From the NCBI GenBank assembly GCA_013695395.1, contig JACDAP010000048.1, forward strand, positions 1 through 12,696: a stretch of DNA of 12,696 bases, read 5' to 3'. Position numbers and translations under genes: made by a program. This document shows, one piece after another, positions 1 to 6,102 of this stretch. The notes below the pieces were generated by a model that saw nothing but the letters and a program-made list of their open reading frames with translations, was not told where the DNA came from and did not search any database. The stretch comes from Solirubrobacterales bacterium. GTDB lineage: Bacteria; Actinomycetota; Thermoleophilia; Solirubrobacterales; Solirubrobacteraceae. Position 1 is the first letter of the stretch; each line of letters begins with the position of its first letter.

Positions 1-1
1 C

Positions 2-274
2 CTCGCGCGGTACCTCCGTGCCGCGGCGCACCGGCTCGACCGGGTGGCGCAGAACCCCGAGCTCGACCGGCGGCACAGCGCCGAGATCCGGGGGCTGGAG
101 GAGGAGCTCGCCGCCGCGCTCGCCGCCCTGCCCGCGGGCCGGGCCGTTCCCGCGGCGCTGCGCGAGATTCCGTGGCTACTCGAGGAGCTCCGCGTGGCGC
201 TCTTCGCCCAGCCGCTCGGCGCCCGCAAGGTCTCGGCCAAGCGGATCCGCCGGGCGCTCGCCGAGCCGGGCTGA
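2..274 (+). CDS. hrpA: ATP-dependent RNA helicase HrpA-type, C-terminal end (5' truncated)
   Basis: The reading frame is open from the window edge to a TGA at 272-274, giving the last 90 residues of a protein whose start lies outside. The tail has the look of the C-terminal DUF3418 region of HrpA-type DEAH-box RNA helicases: an amphipathic helical stretch (RYLRAAAHRLDRV), an acidic helix (GLEEELAAAL), then WLLEELRVALFAQPLG followed by KVSAKRIRRAL. In HrpA the equivalent end reads roughly W-LEE-RVSLFAQ-LGT-VSEKR. HrpA proteins are large (about 1,300 residues) cytoplasmic helicases that act on RNA and on stalled ribosomes. No helicase motif is inside the window, so the call rests only on the C-terminal signature. 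Two hairpin repeats follow directly and may end its transcript. Confidence 0.72.
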   Translation, partial: LARYLRAAAHRLDRVAQNPELDRRHSAEIRGLEEELAAALAALPAGRAVPAALREIPWLLEELRVALFAQPLGARKVSAKRIRRALAEPG

Positions 275-279
275 GCGGT

Positions 280-322
280 GAGAATGGATCGATGCCCGCC
301 CAGCGGGCGCGCATCCATTCTC
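280..322. repeat. REP-like hairpin unit 1
   Basis: This is an inverted repeat. The outer arms GAGAATGGAT (280-289) and ATCCATTCTC (313-322) are perfect 10-bp complements. A 4x4 internal loop separates them from a 6-bp inner stem, GCCCGC (294-299) with GCGGGC (303-308), closed by a 3-nt loop. It starts six bases after the helicase stop codon. A near copy follows at 340-383. It could fold in RNA as a terminator-like or stabilising hairpin, though no U-run follows, or it could be a dispersed REP/BIME-type element. Confidence 0.7.
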
Positions 323-339
323 AGCAGCGCACGGATGGT

Positions 340-383
340 GAGGATGGAATGATGCCCGCGTGGCGGGGCGCGCATCCATTCTC
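340..383. repeat. REP-like hairpin unit 2
   Basis: This is a second, less perfect copy of the unit at 280-322. It shares GATGCCCGC on the left (351-359) and GCGCGCATCCATTCTC on the right (368-383), with GAGGATGGAA (340-349) as the diverged left arm. Each copy is followed by AGC, a short spacer and CGGATGG (after unit 2, AGC at 383-385 and CGGATGG at 393-399), so the repeated unit seems longer than the hairpin alone. The greater divergence of the left arm weakens the stem relative to unit 1. Confidence 0.65.
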
Positions 384-413
384 AGCGACGAGCGGATGGA
401 GCGCCGGGTCCGC

Positions 414-419
414 CACACT
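414..419 (+). promoter_or_regulatory. -10-like box for a leaderless start (426)
   Basis: The hexamer CACACT fits the relaxed -10 pattern NANNNT. It ends exactly 6 nt before the ATG at 426, so transcription would begin at or next to the start codon. No convincing -35 box is visible. The identical hexamer sits at the identical distance before the gene at 8198. Confidence 0.4.
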
Positions 420-425
420 GAGGCG

Positions 426-710
426 ATGACCGAGCTCGCGCACATCGCTCCCGGCCAGTCGACCTTCGACCCCCGTCTGCTCGCGGTGCTGGAGGCCAGC
501 GGGGTGGAGAAGGACGACTTCGAGGAGCTCGACTGGTTCTCGCTGCTGCCCTTCTACGCGCTGGCCGGTGCCTCGATCGAGACCGAGGCCCACGCGCACG
601 GCGACCACGCCCACTTCGCGGCCGTCCGCGTCGTGATCGACGAAGCGCTCGTCGCCCACTTCCTCACCGCGCTGCCGCAGATGCTCGCGCAGCTCACCCA
701 GCCGGGCTGA
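426..710 (+). CDS. small His-rich hypothetical protein
   Basis: This 94-residue protein has no family I recognise. It is soluble, with no signal peptide or membrane segment, and acidic in its first half (VEKDDFEELDWF at 27-38). A histidine cluster, AHAHGDHAH (55-63), has His at 56, 58, 61 and 63 and could bind a metal. The rest looks helical (LVAHFLTALPQMLAQL). The ATG at 426 was chosen because a CACACT box lies 6 nt upstream and AGG lies at -5. Earlier in-frame starts (GTG 360, ATG 396) fall in or right after the hairpin repeats. High GC at third codon positions and the 39-bp gap to the methyltransferase gene support a real gene, probably co-transcribed with it. Confidence 0.68.
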   Translation: MTELAHIAPGQSTFDPRLLAVLEASGVEKDDFEELDWFSLLPFYALAGASIETEAHAHGDHAHFAAVRVVIDEALVAHFLTALPQMLAQLTQPG

Positions 711-749
711 GCGACGGTGCGGGAGGCCCGGCCGGACGAGGGCTCGGCG

Positions 750-1466
750 ATGCGCCTCACCGATGTCGCCCGCGCCCGGCGCGACGGCAGCCTCGCGGTG
801 CTCGAGGGCTTCCACGCGCTCAAGCACGCGGTCCGCTTCGGGGGCGAGATCCTCGGCGCCTGGACCGCCGACCCGGATGCGCTCGAGGCGCTGCGCGGGA
901 GCATGGCACCGGACGTCGAGCTGAGCGTCGAGGCCGTCGGTGAGGAAGAGCTCGCCCGCGTCGTGCCGCGGGCCCAGGTGGTCGCCGTCGCCCGCCGCCC
1001 CGTCCGGCCCCACCCGGACGTCCTGATCGCTGCCGACGATCCCGCGCCCCTGGTCCTGTTGGAGGAGCCGCGCCACCTCGGCAACCTGGGCGCCGCGATC
1101 CGCGTCGCCGCCGGAGCGGACGCGGGTGGCGTGCTCACCACCGGCCACCAGGATCCGTGGCACCCGGACGCGATCCGCGGCGCGGCCGGCCTGCACTTCG
1201 CCCTTCCCGTCTACCGGATCAACCGACTGCCGAAGGGGCCGCGGCCCCTGCTCGCGCTCGATCCGGACGGCGAGCGGTTCGACCCGCGAGCGGTGCCGCC
1301 GGGCGCGATCCTCGCCTTCGGGACCGAGCGCGGCGGCCTCTCTCCCGCGCTCCTGGAGCGGGCCGACGCCCGGCTCGCGCTGCCGATGGCGCCGGGCGTC
1401 TCGAGCCTGAACCTGGCGACCGCGGTGAGCGCGACCCTGTTCGCGCTGCGGCTGCTCAGCGACTGA
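750..1466 (+). CDS. SpoU/TrmH-family RNA 2'-O-methyltransferase
   Basis: A 238-residue enzyme of the SPOUT superfamily that would transfer a methyl group from S-adenosylmethionine to a ribose 2'-OH in tRNA or rRNA. The N-terminal ~95 residues form the small substrate-binding domain. The catalytic domain carries motif 1 at 104-118 (LEEPRHLGNLGAAIR, with Asn112 and the likely catalytic Arg118), motif 2 at 189-198 (AFGTERGGLS) and motif 3 at 216-229 (GVSSLNLATAVSAT); the last two form the trefoil knot. Motif 2 has ERGG where E-G-x-G is usual, a mild variant. The ATG at 750 follows GAGGG at 7-nt spacing. A GTG at 717 would add 11 residues not expected for the family. The exact target cannot be told from sequence. 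The last 11 bp overlap the convergent lipoprotein gene. Confidence 0.88.
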   Translation: MRLTDVARARRDGSLAVLEGFHALKHAVRFGGEILGAWTADPDALEALRGSMAPDVELSVEAVGEEELARVVPRAQVVAVARRPVRPHPDVLIAADDPAPLVLLEEPRHLGNLGAAIRVAAGADAGGVLTTGHQDPWHPDAIRGAAGLHFALPVYRINRLPKGPRPLLALDPDGERFDPRAVPPGAILAFGTERGGLSPALLERADARLALPMAPGVSSLNLATAVSATLFALRLLSD

Positions 1467-2973
1467 CACGCTTGGCGGCGGAGGTCGCGAGCACCTTGCC
1501 GCGCTTGTCGAGCGCCTCGACGGCCACGAACCTGGCCTTGCCGGCCGGGACGCTGAAGCGGGTCTCGAGGTTCGTCCACCGCGCCTTGCCGCCGGTCGCC
1601 TTCAGCCGCTTGGCCGATGGCCCGGTCCGCGCCCGCCAGCGGACGACCTCGGTCGAGCCGTTCCAGCTGGCCTCGACCCGCAGGCGGCCACCGCTGCGCT
1701 GGGCGGCCACGCGCGGCCGGCCGCTCGGCGTGCCCTTCCACACCGACTTGTAGGCGCGGTAGGTGTCGAGGCCGCTCGGCAGCTCGGCGTCGAAGAGCAT
1801 CCGCCCGCCGGGGGTGAACTCGCTGAAGACCCCCGAGGTGCCCCAGCCGACGAAGAGGTTCCCGTTCGGCAGCCGCTGGCCGTTGGCCTGCGTCCCCGTG
1901 GCGATGCGATCGGGATGCTCCTGCTCGCTGAGCAGCTTGACCGTCCCCGCCTTCTCGTCGAGCTTGACGCGGATCACCCGGGAGGCGTCGCCGAGCGTCG
2001 GGGCGCCCTTGTCACCGGTCACGTTGTCGAAGATCCGGTAGACGCCGCCCCCCTCGGGCACCGCGTCGTGGGCCCAGGCGAACTGCGTGCCCTCGCCCAT
2101 CTTGAAGTCGGAGTCCTTGCCGCCGAGCTTCCACAGGAGCTTCCCGGTCTTGCGCTCGATCTTGTAGATCGCCCACGTGTGGCGGGCCGAGACGATGATG
2201 TTCCCGTCGTCGTCGAGGTTGGCGGAGTTGATGTGGAAGTAGTCGAAGCTCGAGGCCGAACGGGCGCCCTCCGGTTCGTAGGAGTCCGAGGGGGGGACGC
2301 CGTCGAGGCTGTGCCACTCGGTCAGCACCTTGTTCGTCTCGATGTCGAGCTCCTGCTGGACACCCTCGACGACCGGCTTGTCGCCCGCCTTGGTCTTGCG
2401 GTAGGAGCCGAGCAGCGCGGTGTCGTCCTCGGTGATCACGAAGTCGTGAAAGTCGGCCTCGATGTCCTTGCCGACCGCCTCCACGGTCGCGATCCGCTTG
2501 TAGCTCTCATCGAGGATGTACGCCTTCCCCTTGCCGGTCCCGTTGGACAGTCGCCCGTACCAGTACGTGATGACCGGCTTGCCCTTGTAGGTCTGGCGGC
2601 GAAAGTCCTGGGCGACGTTCTTGCCCTTGTTCGGCCTGAACCAGCGGACGCGGCCCTTCGGGTCGATGATCTCGGCGCCGGTCTCGGCGATTGGGCGTGG
2701 CTTGGCGCCGAAGACCTTCTTGGGTGCGACGAAGATGAAGCCGGGGGCCTGCGCGGCCCTGGAGACCTTGATCTCCGAGGTCGGGGGGCGCAAGGAGGTG
2801 CTGGACGGGGCGGGGGAGGCACCCGAGGCTGCCGCGGTCGCGGCAGTGCTCGTGGTGGGCGCGTCGGCCTGCTCGCCGCCGTCGGATTGATTGTCGCCGC
2901 ACGCGGCCAGGCCGAGGGCGACAAGGCCGGCGGCCATGAGGGAAGAGGTCATAGAACGGGACACGCGGGGCAT
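1456..2973 (-). CDS. arylsulfotransferase (ASST)-like lipoprotein, shorter paralogue
   Basis: A 505-residue exported lipoprotein. The N-terminus has a signal peptide ending in the lipobox LAAC (Cys25), then a Ser/Thr/Ala/Pro-rich linker (about 36-62). A beta-propeller region of the arylsulfotransferase type follows (about 75-410). Likely active-site residues are His176 (FHDF), His247 (YFHIN), Arg264 (SAR) and His302 (AHD); ASST enzymes use His and Arg to move sulfate between phenolic compounds through a sulfo-histidine. The last ~80 residues are a beta-rich domain with ASWNGSTEVVRW. The start at 2973 is preceded by GGAG at 8-nt spacing; Met8 is an alternative. A longer paralogue lies at 8545-10455. 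The gene diverges from the glycosyltransferase. The substrate is unknown, and a non-enzymatic propeller role is possible. Confidence 0.85.
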   Translation of the reverse strand: MPRVSRSMTSSLMAAGLVALGLAACGDNQSDGGEQADAPTTSTAATAAASGASPAPSSTSLRPPTSEIKVSRAAQAPGFIFVAPKKVFGAKPRPIAETGAEIIDPKGRVRWFRPNKGKNVAQDFRRQTYKGKPVITYWYGRLSNGTGKGKAYILDESYKRIATVEAVGKDIEADFHDFVITEDDTALLGSYRKTKAGDKPVVEGVQQELDIETNKVLTEWHSLDGVPPSDSYEPEGARSASSFDYFHINSANLDDDGNIIVSARHTWAIYKIERKTGKLLWKLGGKDSDFKMGEGTQFAWAHDAVPEGGGVYRIFDNVTGDKGAPTLGDASRVIRVKLDEKAGTVKLLSEQEHPDRIATGTQANGQRLPNGNLFVGWGTSGVFSEFTPGGRMLFDAELPSGLDTYRAYKSVWKGTPSGRPRVAAQRSGGRLRVEASWNGSTEVVRWRARTGPSAKRLKATGGKARWTNLETRFSVPAGKARFVAVEALDKRGKVLATSAAKRVSR

Positions 2974-3026
2974 CGTAGAAGCTCCGTCCGTCCGTGGCGG
3001 CCAGCTCGGATGTCCGCCTCGTGGCC

Positions 3027-3032
3027 TATGGT
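3027..3032 (+). promoter_or_regulatory. -10 box TATGGT for a leaderless start (3039)
   Basis: TATGGT matches the actinobacterial -10 consensus TANNNT and ends exactly 6 nt before the ATG at 3039. This places the transcription start at the A of the start codon. There is no Shine-Dalgarno sequence before this gene, in keeping with a leaderless message. It lies in the 65-bp gap shared with the divergent lipoprotein gene. Confidence 0.5.
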
Positions 3033-3038
3033 TGGCGT

Positions 3039-4514
3039 ATGCGCTTCGTCTGGATAGCGCTCCTCGTGGTGGTCGCAGCCGGGGGAGCGTTGCGGTTCAA
3101 CGCGGCCGCCAACCCGACCGAGTACCAGTCCAAGGACGAGCGCTCGTACGCGCTGCTGGCGAAGGACATCGTGCTGAAGCACAAGTACGGGGTCCGCGGC
3201 ATGAAGGACCCGGTCCACTGGGTCCCGGGCGCGCCCGTCCTCTTCGCGACCGCCTACTACTTCGACCGCGAGCCGCCGCGCTCGGAGGAGCGCCCGGACG
3301 TCCCGGCCGCCTACCCCTGGCAGGCCGGCGTCGGGACGCTGCTGATCCTCGCGACCTTCGCGTTCGGACTCGTGCTGGCGGGACGGGTCGCGGGGCTGAT
3401 CGCCGCCGCGGCGGTTGCGTTCTACCCACCCCTGATCGCCGCCTCGGCCGACCTGCTCTCCGAACCGCTGGGCGCGCTGCTGGCGACCGTGGCGCTGACG
3501 GTGACGGTGCTCGCCATCCGAGACCCGGGGCGGTATCGGTGGAAAGCGGTGCTCGCCGGGCTGCTGTTCGCCGCCACGGTGCTCACGCGCGCCGATCTCG
3601 CCCTGCTTCCCCTGGTCGCGGCGGCAGCGATGGGCGGCGCGGCCTGGATGGCCCAGCGCGGGCGCACACGGGCCACGGGGGAGCCCGAGGAGGTGTCCGG
3701 CGAGGCGTCGGCGGAGGCCTCAGGCGAGGGGAGGCGACGCCGCGGCCGCATCCCGGTGGGTCCTCGAGCCGCCGGCGTCGCGATGGCGCCGTTCCTCGTC
3801 GCGCTGTTCCTCGGCGTCCTGCCCTGGACGATCTACGCCTCCAACGAAGCCGGCACGTTCGTCCCGCTCTCCAACGGTGGCGGCTCCAACCTGTTCATCG
3901 GGACCTACCTGCCTGGCGAAGGCAAGCTCTTCGGCACGAAGAAGGCGCTCGCCGAGGAGACCAAGCAGCAGTTCCCGGAGCTGCGTTCGGTCCGTGGCTA
4001 CTTCCAGATCCGCTCACAGGAGGTCATCAAGACCGTCGCGCTCCGCCGGCCCGAGCTCTCAGAGGAAGCGGCGCTCAAGGCCGAGGGGCTCGCGAACCTG
4101 CGCCGCTACGCCCTGGGTCAGCCGGTCGACTTCGCCTGGATGATGGTCAAGAAGGTCTGGCGGCTGTGGGGCGGCTACTCGGTCGGCAGCGACCAGCGCC
4201 GGGTGGCCTCGGTGATGACCTACCACCTGACGCTCGTCTTCCTGGGCTTCGCCGCGCTGCTGGTCGGCCTGATCGTGACCAGGCGCAAGCTGCTGCTCCT
4301 CCCGGCGGGTGCGCTGCTCTACGTCTCGGCGCTCAACTCGATCCTCGTGTCCGAGTCCCGGCACAACCTGACGCTGATCCCGACGCTCGCCTGCGCCGGC
4401 GCGGCAGGAGGCGTGCTCACCGTGCGGCACCTGCGGGCCCGCCGCGCGGCCGCAGCGGCACCCGTCGAGGACGGCGCGACGGGTGAGCGACAGCCGGCCG
4501 CCGTCGCCACGTAG
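3039..4514 (+). CDS. GT39/ArnT-like membrane glycosyltransferase
   Basis: A 491-residue polytopic membrane protein of the GT-C fold. It resembles family-39 (PMT/ArnT-like) glycosyltransferases, which move a sugar from a polyprenyl-phosphate donor to an acceptor outside the membrane. TM1 spans about 3-20. The first extracytoplasmic loop carries the Asp-Glu pair (SKDERSYALLAKDI, Asp33-Glu34) expected for catalysis, and later PVHWVPGAPVLFA. Further membrane segments lie near 97-115, 118-137, 143-161, 169-200, 246-266 and in a C-terminal cluster (about 395-470). Near the end, SESRHNLTLIP matches the family's E-x-R-Y...P motif. A charged insert, residues 207-240 (Glu/Ala/Ser then RRRRGR), interrupts the membrane part. 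The ATG at 3039 was chosen from its -10 box and because TM1 starts at once. Donor and acceptor are unknown. Confidence 0.78.
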   Translation: MRFVWIALLVVVAAGGALRFNAAANPTEYQSKDERSYALLAKDIVLKHKYGVRGMKDPVHWVPGAPVLFATAYYFDREPPRSEERPDVPAAYPWQAGVGTLLILATFAFGLVLAGRVAGLIAAAAVAFYPPLIAASADLLSEPLGALLATVALTVTVLAIRDPGRYRWKAVLAGLLFAATVLTRADLALLPLVAAAAMGGAAWMAQRGRTRATGEPEEVSGEASAEASGEGRRRRGRIPVGPRAAGVAMAPFLVALFLGVLPWTIYASNEAGTFVPLSNGGGSNLFIGTYLPGEGKLFGTKKALAEETKQQFPELRSVRGYFQIRSQEVIKTVALRRPELSEEAALKAEGLANLRRYALGQPVDFAWMMVKKVWRLWGGYSVGSDQRRVASVMTYHLTLVFLGFAALLVGLIVTRRKLLLLPAGALLYVSALNSILVSESRHNLTLIPTLACAGAAGGVLTVRHLRARRAAAAAPVEDGATGERQPAAVAT

Positions 4515-4541
4515 CGACCGACGGGTCCCGGGAACGACGAA

Positions 4542-4579
4542 CGGCCGCCACGGCACCCTCAAGGAGCGCGCGGCGGCCG
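4542..4579. terminator. candidate bidirectional terminator hairpin
   Basis: An 8-bp perfect stem pairs CGGCCGCC (4542-4549) with GGCGGCCG (4572-4579) across a 22-nt loop. It sits in the 89-bp gap between the convergent glycosyltransferase and RTX-like genes. No U-run follows on either strand, so efficient intrinsic termination is uncertain. The position and stem strength are the only support. Confidence 0.4.
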
Positions 4580-4603
4580 GGTCATGCTTCCGGGGGTGTC
4601 AGG

Positions 4604-5470
4604 TCAGGACTGGACCTTCTCCTCCTTGGGCGCCTCCTGGGCGTCCTCGGACTGCGCATCCTTGGCCTTCGGAGCGCCGCGCTTGACGACTTCGCAGGAG
4701 CCGTTCGGGTTCTCCTCGGTCGCGTCGGTGATCACGTCGACCTCGTCGGCGAACACGCGGTCCTTGCCCTCGCCGCAGGTGATGCGGTCGACCTCGCCGT
4801 CGCGGGTCAGGAAGCGGTCGTTGCCGTTGCCACCGTCGAGCGTGTCGCCGACCTCGTCGACCTCGCCGTTCGGGCCGGGGGTGACGTCCTTGCGGGAGAG
4901 CGCCCACAGCGTGTCGTTGCCTTCGCCGCCGAAGCTCGTGTCGACGCCCTGGTTGGCGAAGATCACGTCGTTGCCGCCCTCGCCGAACTGGGTGTCGTCG
5001 CCCTTGCCGCCGGCCATCCGGTCGTTGCCGTTCTCGCCGTGGGACTCGTCGTTGCCGGTGCCGCCGAAGATCCGGTCCCTCGAGTCGCCGCCGAAGAGCT
5101 TGTCGTCGCCCGAGTTGCCGTAGATGCGGTCGAACGAGGTGGGATCGCCGACGTCGTTGCCGTCGCCGCGGATCGTGTCCGCGCCCTTGCCGCCCAGCAG
5201 CAGGTCGTTGCCCTGCGCGCCCCGGATGTCGTCGTCGCCGTTCCCGCCGAAGACCCGGTCGTTGCCGAACCCGCCGACGATCGTGTCGTCGCCCGCTCGA
5301 CCGATGATGCGGTCGTTGCCGGCGCGGCCGTCGATCTGGTCGGCGCTGCTCGTGCCCTTGAGCCGGTCGTTTCCGTCGGTGCCGCTGATCGTCGCCGCCA
5401 TCGCGGTGGCCGGGATCATCAGGCCGATCGTCACGGTCGCGGTGAGGGCTCTGCGCTTGCTGTCGAACAT
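4604..5470 (-). CDS. exported RTX-like calcium-binding repeat protein, longer paralogue
   Basis: A 288-residue secreted protein. A signal peptide (1-25, cleavage after AMA) is followed by about 16 RTX-type nonapeptide repeats (about 30-220), such as GGFGNDRVF and GGNGDDDIR. In RTX proteins these fold into a beta-roll that binds Ca2+ between turns. The C-terminal part resembles the divergent paralogue: TRDGEVDRITCGEGKDRVF then CEVVKRG, with Cys232 and Cys259 possibly forming a disulfide. A charged tail rich in Ala, Glu and Lys (264-288) ends the protein. The ATG at 5470 is set by AGGAGG at 5-nt spacing and by the signal peptide. It carries no protease, lipase or toxin domain and is far smaller than classical RTX toxins. 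It shares its promoter region with the RTX-like gene of the two-component operon. Confidence 0.87.
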   Translation of the reverse strand: MFDSKRRALTATVTIGLMIPATAMAATISGTDGNDRLKGTSSADQIDGRAGNDRIIGRAGDDTIVGGFGNDRVFGGNGDDDIRGAQGNDLLLGGKGADTIRGDGNDVGDPTSFDRIYGNSGDDKLFGGDSRDRIFGGTGNDESHGENGNDRMAGGKGDDTQFGEGGNDVIFANQGVDTSFGGEGNDTLWALSRKDVTPGPNGEVDEVGDTLDGGNGNDRFLTRDGEVDRITCGEGKDRVFADEVDVITDATEENPNGSCEVVKRGAPKAKDAQSEDAQEAPKEEKVQS

Positions 5471-5475
5471 GTCTT

Positions 5476-5481
5476 CCTCCT
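5476..5481 (-). promoter_or_regulatory. strong Shine-Dalgarno site, AGGAGG
   Basis: Read on the minus strand, AGGAGG stands 5 nt before the ATG at 5470. It is the best ribosome-binding site in the window and rejects the in-frame upstream starts (up to 5560), which would place 30 residues before the signal peptide. It contrasts with the leaderless-type starts of neighbouring genes. Confidence 0.8.
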
Positions 5482-5539
5482 GGGTCGAGTCGTCGTGCGA
5501 GAGCCACCCTGCCCTCTCCGGACACCATGCGACGACACC

Positions 5540-5579
5540 TCTCACGCCATCCTCACCCATCGTGAGAACGCCGTGAGAA
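5540..5579. promoter_or_regulatory. 11-bp-phased GTGAG/CTCAC dyad, candidate operator of the OmpR-family regulator
   Basis: Four 5-bp boxes form a dyad centred on base 5559: CTCAC at 5541-5545 and 5552-5556, and GTGAG at 5562-5566 and 5573-5577. Boxes within each arm are exactly 11 bp apart. The outer boxes extend to a perfect 7-bp inverted pair, TCTCACG (5540-5546) and CGTGAGA (5572-5578). The right arm is a clean direct repeat, GTGAGAA-N4-GTGAGAA. Direct repeats one helical turn apart are the usual target of OmpR/PhoB-type response regulators. The site lies about 70 bp upstream of one RTX-like start and 50 bp upstream of the other, so it could control both. Regulator identity is inferred from the adjacent gene. 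Confidence 0.6.
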
Positions 5580-5628
5580 GGCCCAGGTTCGCGCCCGCGA
5601 CGGCCCTGTGTCCGGCATCTTGTGAGGC

Positions 5629-6102
5629 ATGCATCGCTGCCGCACGCTCTTGGCGCTCCTTCTTCTCACCGCGCTCGTCGGCACACCAGCGGCCCTCGCC
5701 GCGACCAAGAAGGGCACCTCAGGCGACGACGTGCTCCGCGGCACCAACCGCGCGGACAAGATCTACGCACGGGCCGGGAACGACAGCCTGTTCGGCCGGG
5801 GCGGCAGCGACCGGCTCTACGGCGGCAGCGGAGACGACCTGCTCGCGGGCGACGCAGGGGACGATCGCCTCTACCCCGGCCCCGGTGCGGACACCGTGCT
5901 CGGCGGCTCGGGCAACGACCGGATCTGGGCGGCCAACAAGAACGACCAGACCGACACGATCGCGGCGGGAGGCGGCGACGACGTGATCTTCACTCGCGAC
6001 GGCTCGCTCGACCGGGTCTCTTGCGGGCCGGGGCAGGACAAGGTCTTCGCCGACAGCACCGACCAGATCGCCCGAGACTGCGAGCTGGTTCGTCGTGGCT
6101 GA
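5629..6102 (+). CDS. exported RTX-like repeat protein, short paralogue, first gene of the two-component operon
   Basis: A 157-residue secreted protein. The signal peptide covers 1-24 (MHRCR, a Leu-rich core, cleavage after ALA). About seven RTX-type nonapeptides follow (about 29-98), such as GGSGDDLLA and GGSGNDRIW, then a C-terminal segment close to that of the divergent paralogue: FTRDGSLDRVSCGPGQDKVF and CELVRRG at the very end, with Cys132 and Cys151. The repeats predict Ca2+ binding outside the cell; no enzymatic domain is present. The stop codon lies inside the start of the response-regulator gene (8-bp overlap), so the two are translationally coupled. The ATG at 5629 is the only start giving an intact signal peptide. 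A weak CATCTT box ends 7 nt upstream and the phased operator lies about 50 bp upstream. Confidence 0.85.
   Translation: MHRCRTLLALLLLTALVGTPAALAATKKGTSGDDVLRGTNRADKIYARAGNDSLFGRGGSDRLYGGSGDDLLAGDAGDDRLYPGPGADTVLGGSGNDRIWAANKNDQTDTIAAGGGDDVIFTRDGSLDRVSCGPGQDKVFADSTDQIARDCELVRRG

Noticed and set aside
360..425. Earlier starts (GTG 360, ATG 396) for the His-rich small protein
   Set aside because: They lie in or beside the hairpin repeats and would translate repeat DNA. The ATG at 426 has a -10-like box at fixed spacing.
717..749. GTG at 717 as start of the RNA methyltransferase
   Set aside because: The ATG at 750 has GAGGG at proper spacing and begins at the usual edge of the substrate-binding domain.
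321..1469. A 382-codon minus-strand frame opposite the methyltransferase
   Set aside because: It is low-complexity Arg/Ala/Gly/Glu-rich, has no recognisable motif, and is antisense to a clear SpoU-family protein.
4740..5400. Short, regularly spaced repeats suggesting a CRISPR or satellite array
   Set aside because: The period is 27 bp and encodes RTX nonapeptides in one open frame. Units are degenerate and there are no constant repeats with unique spacers.
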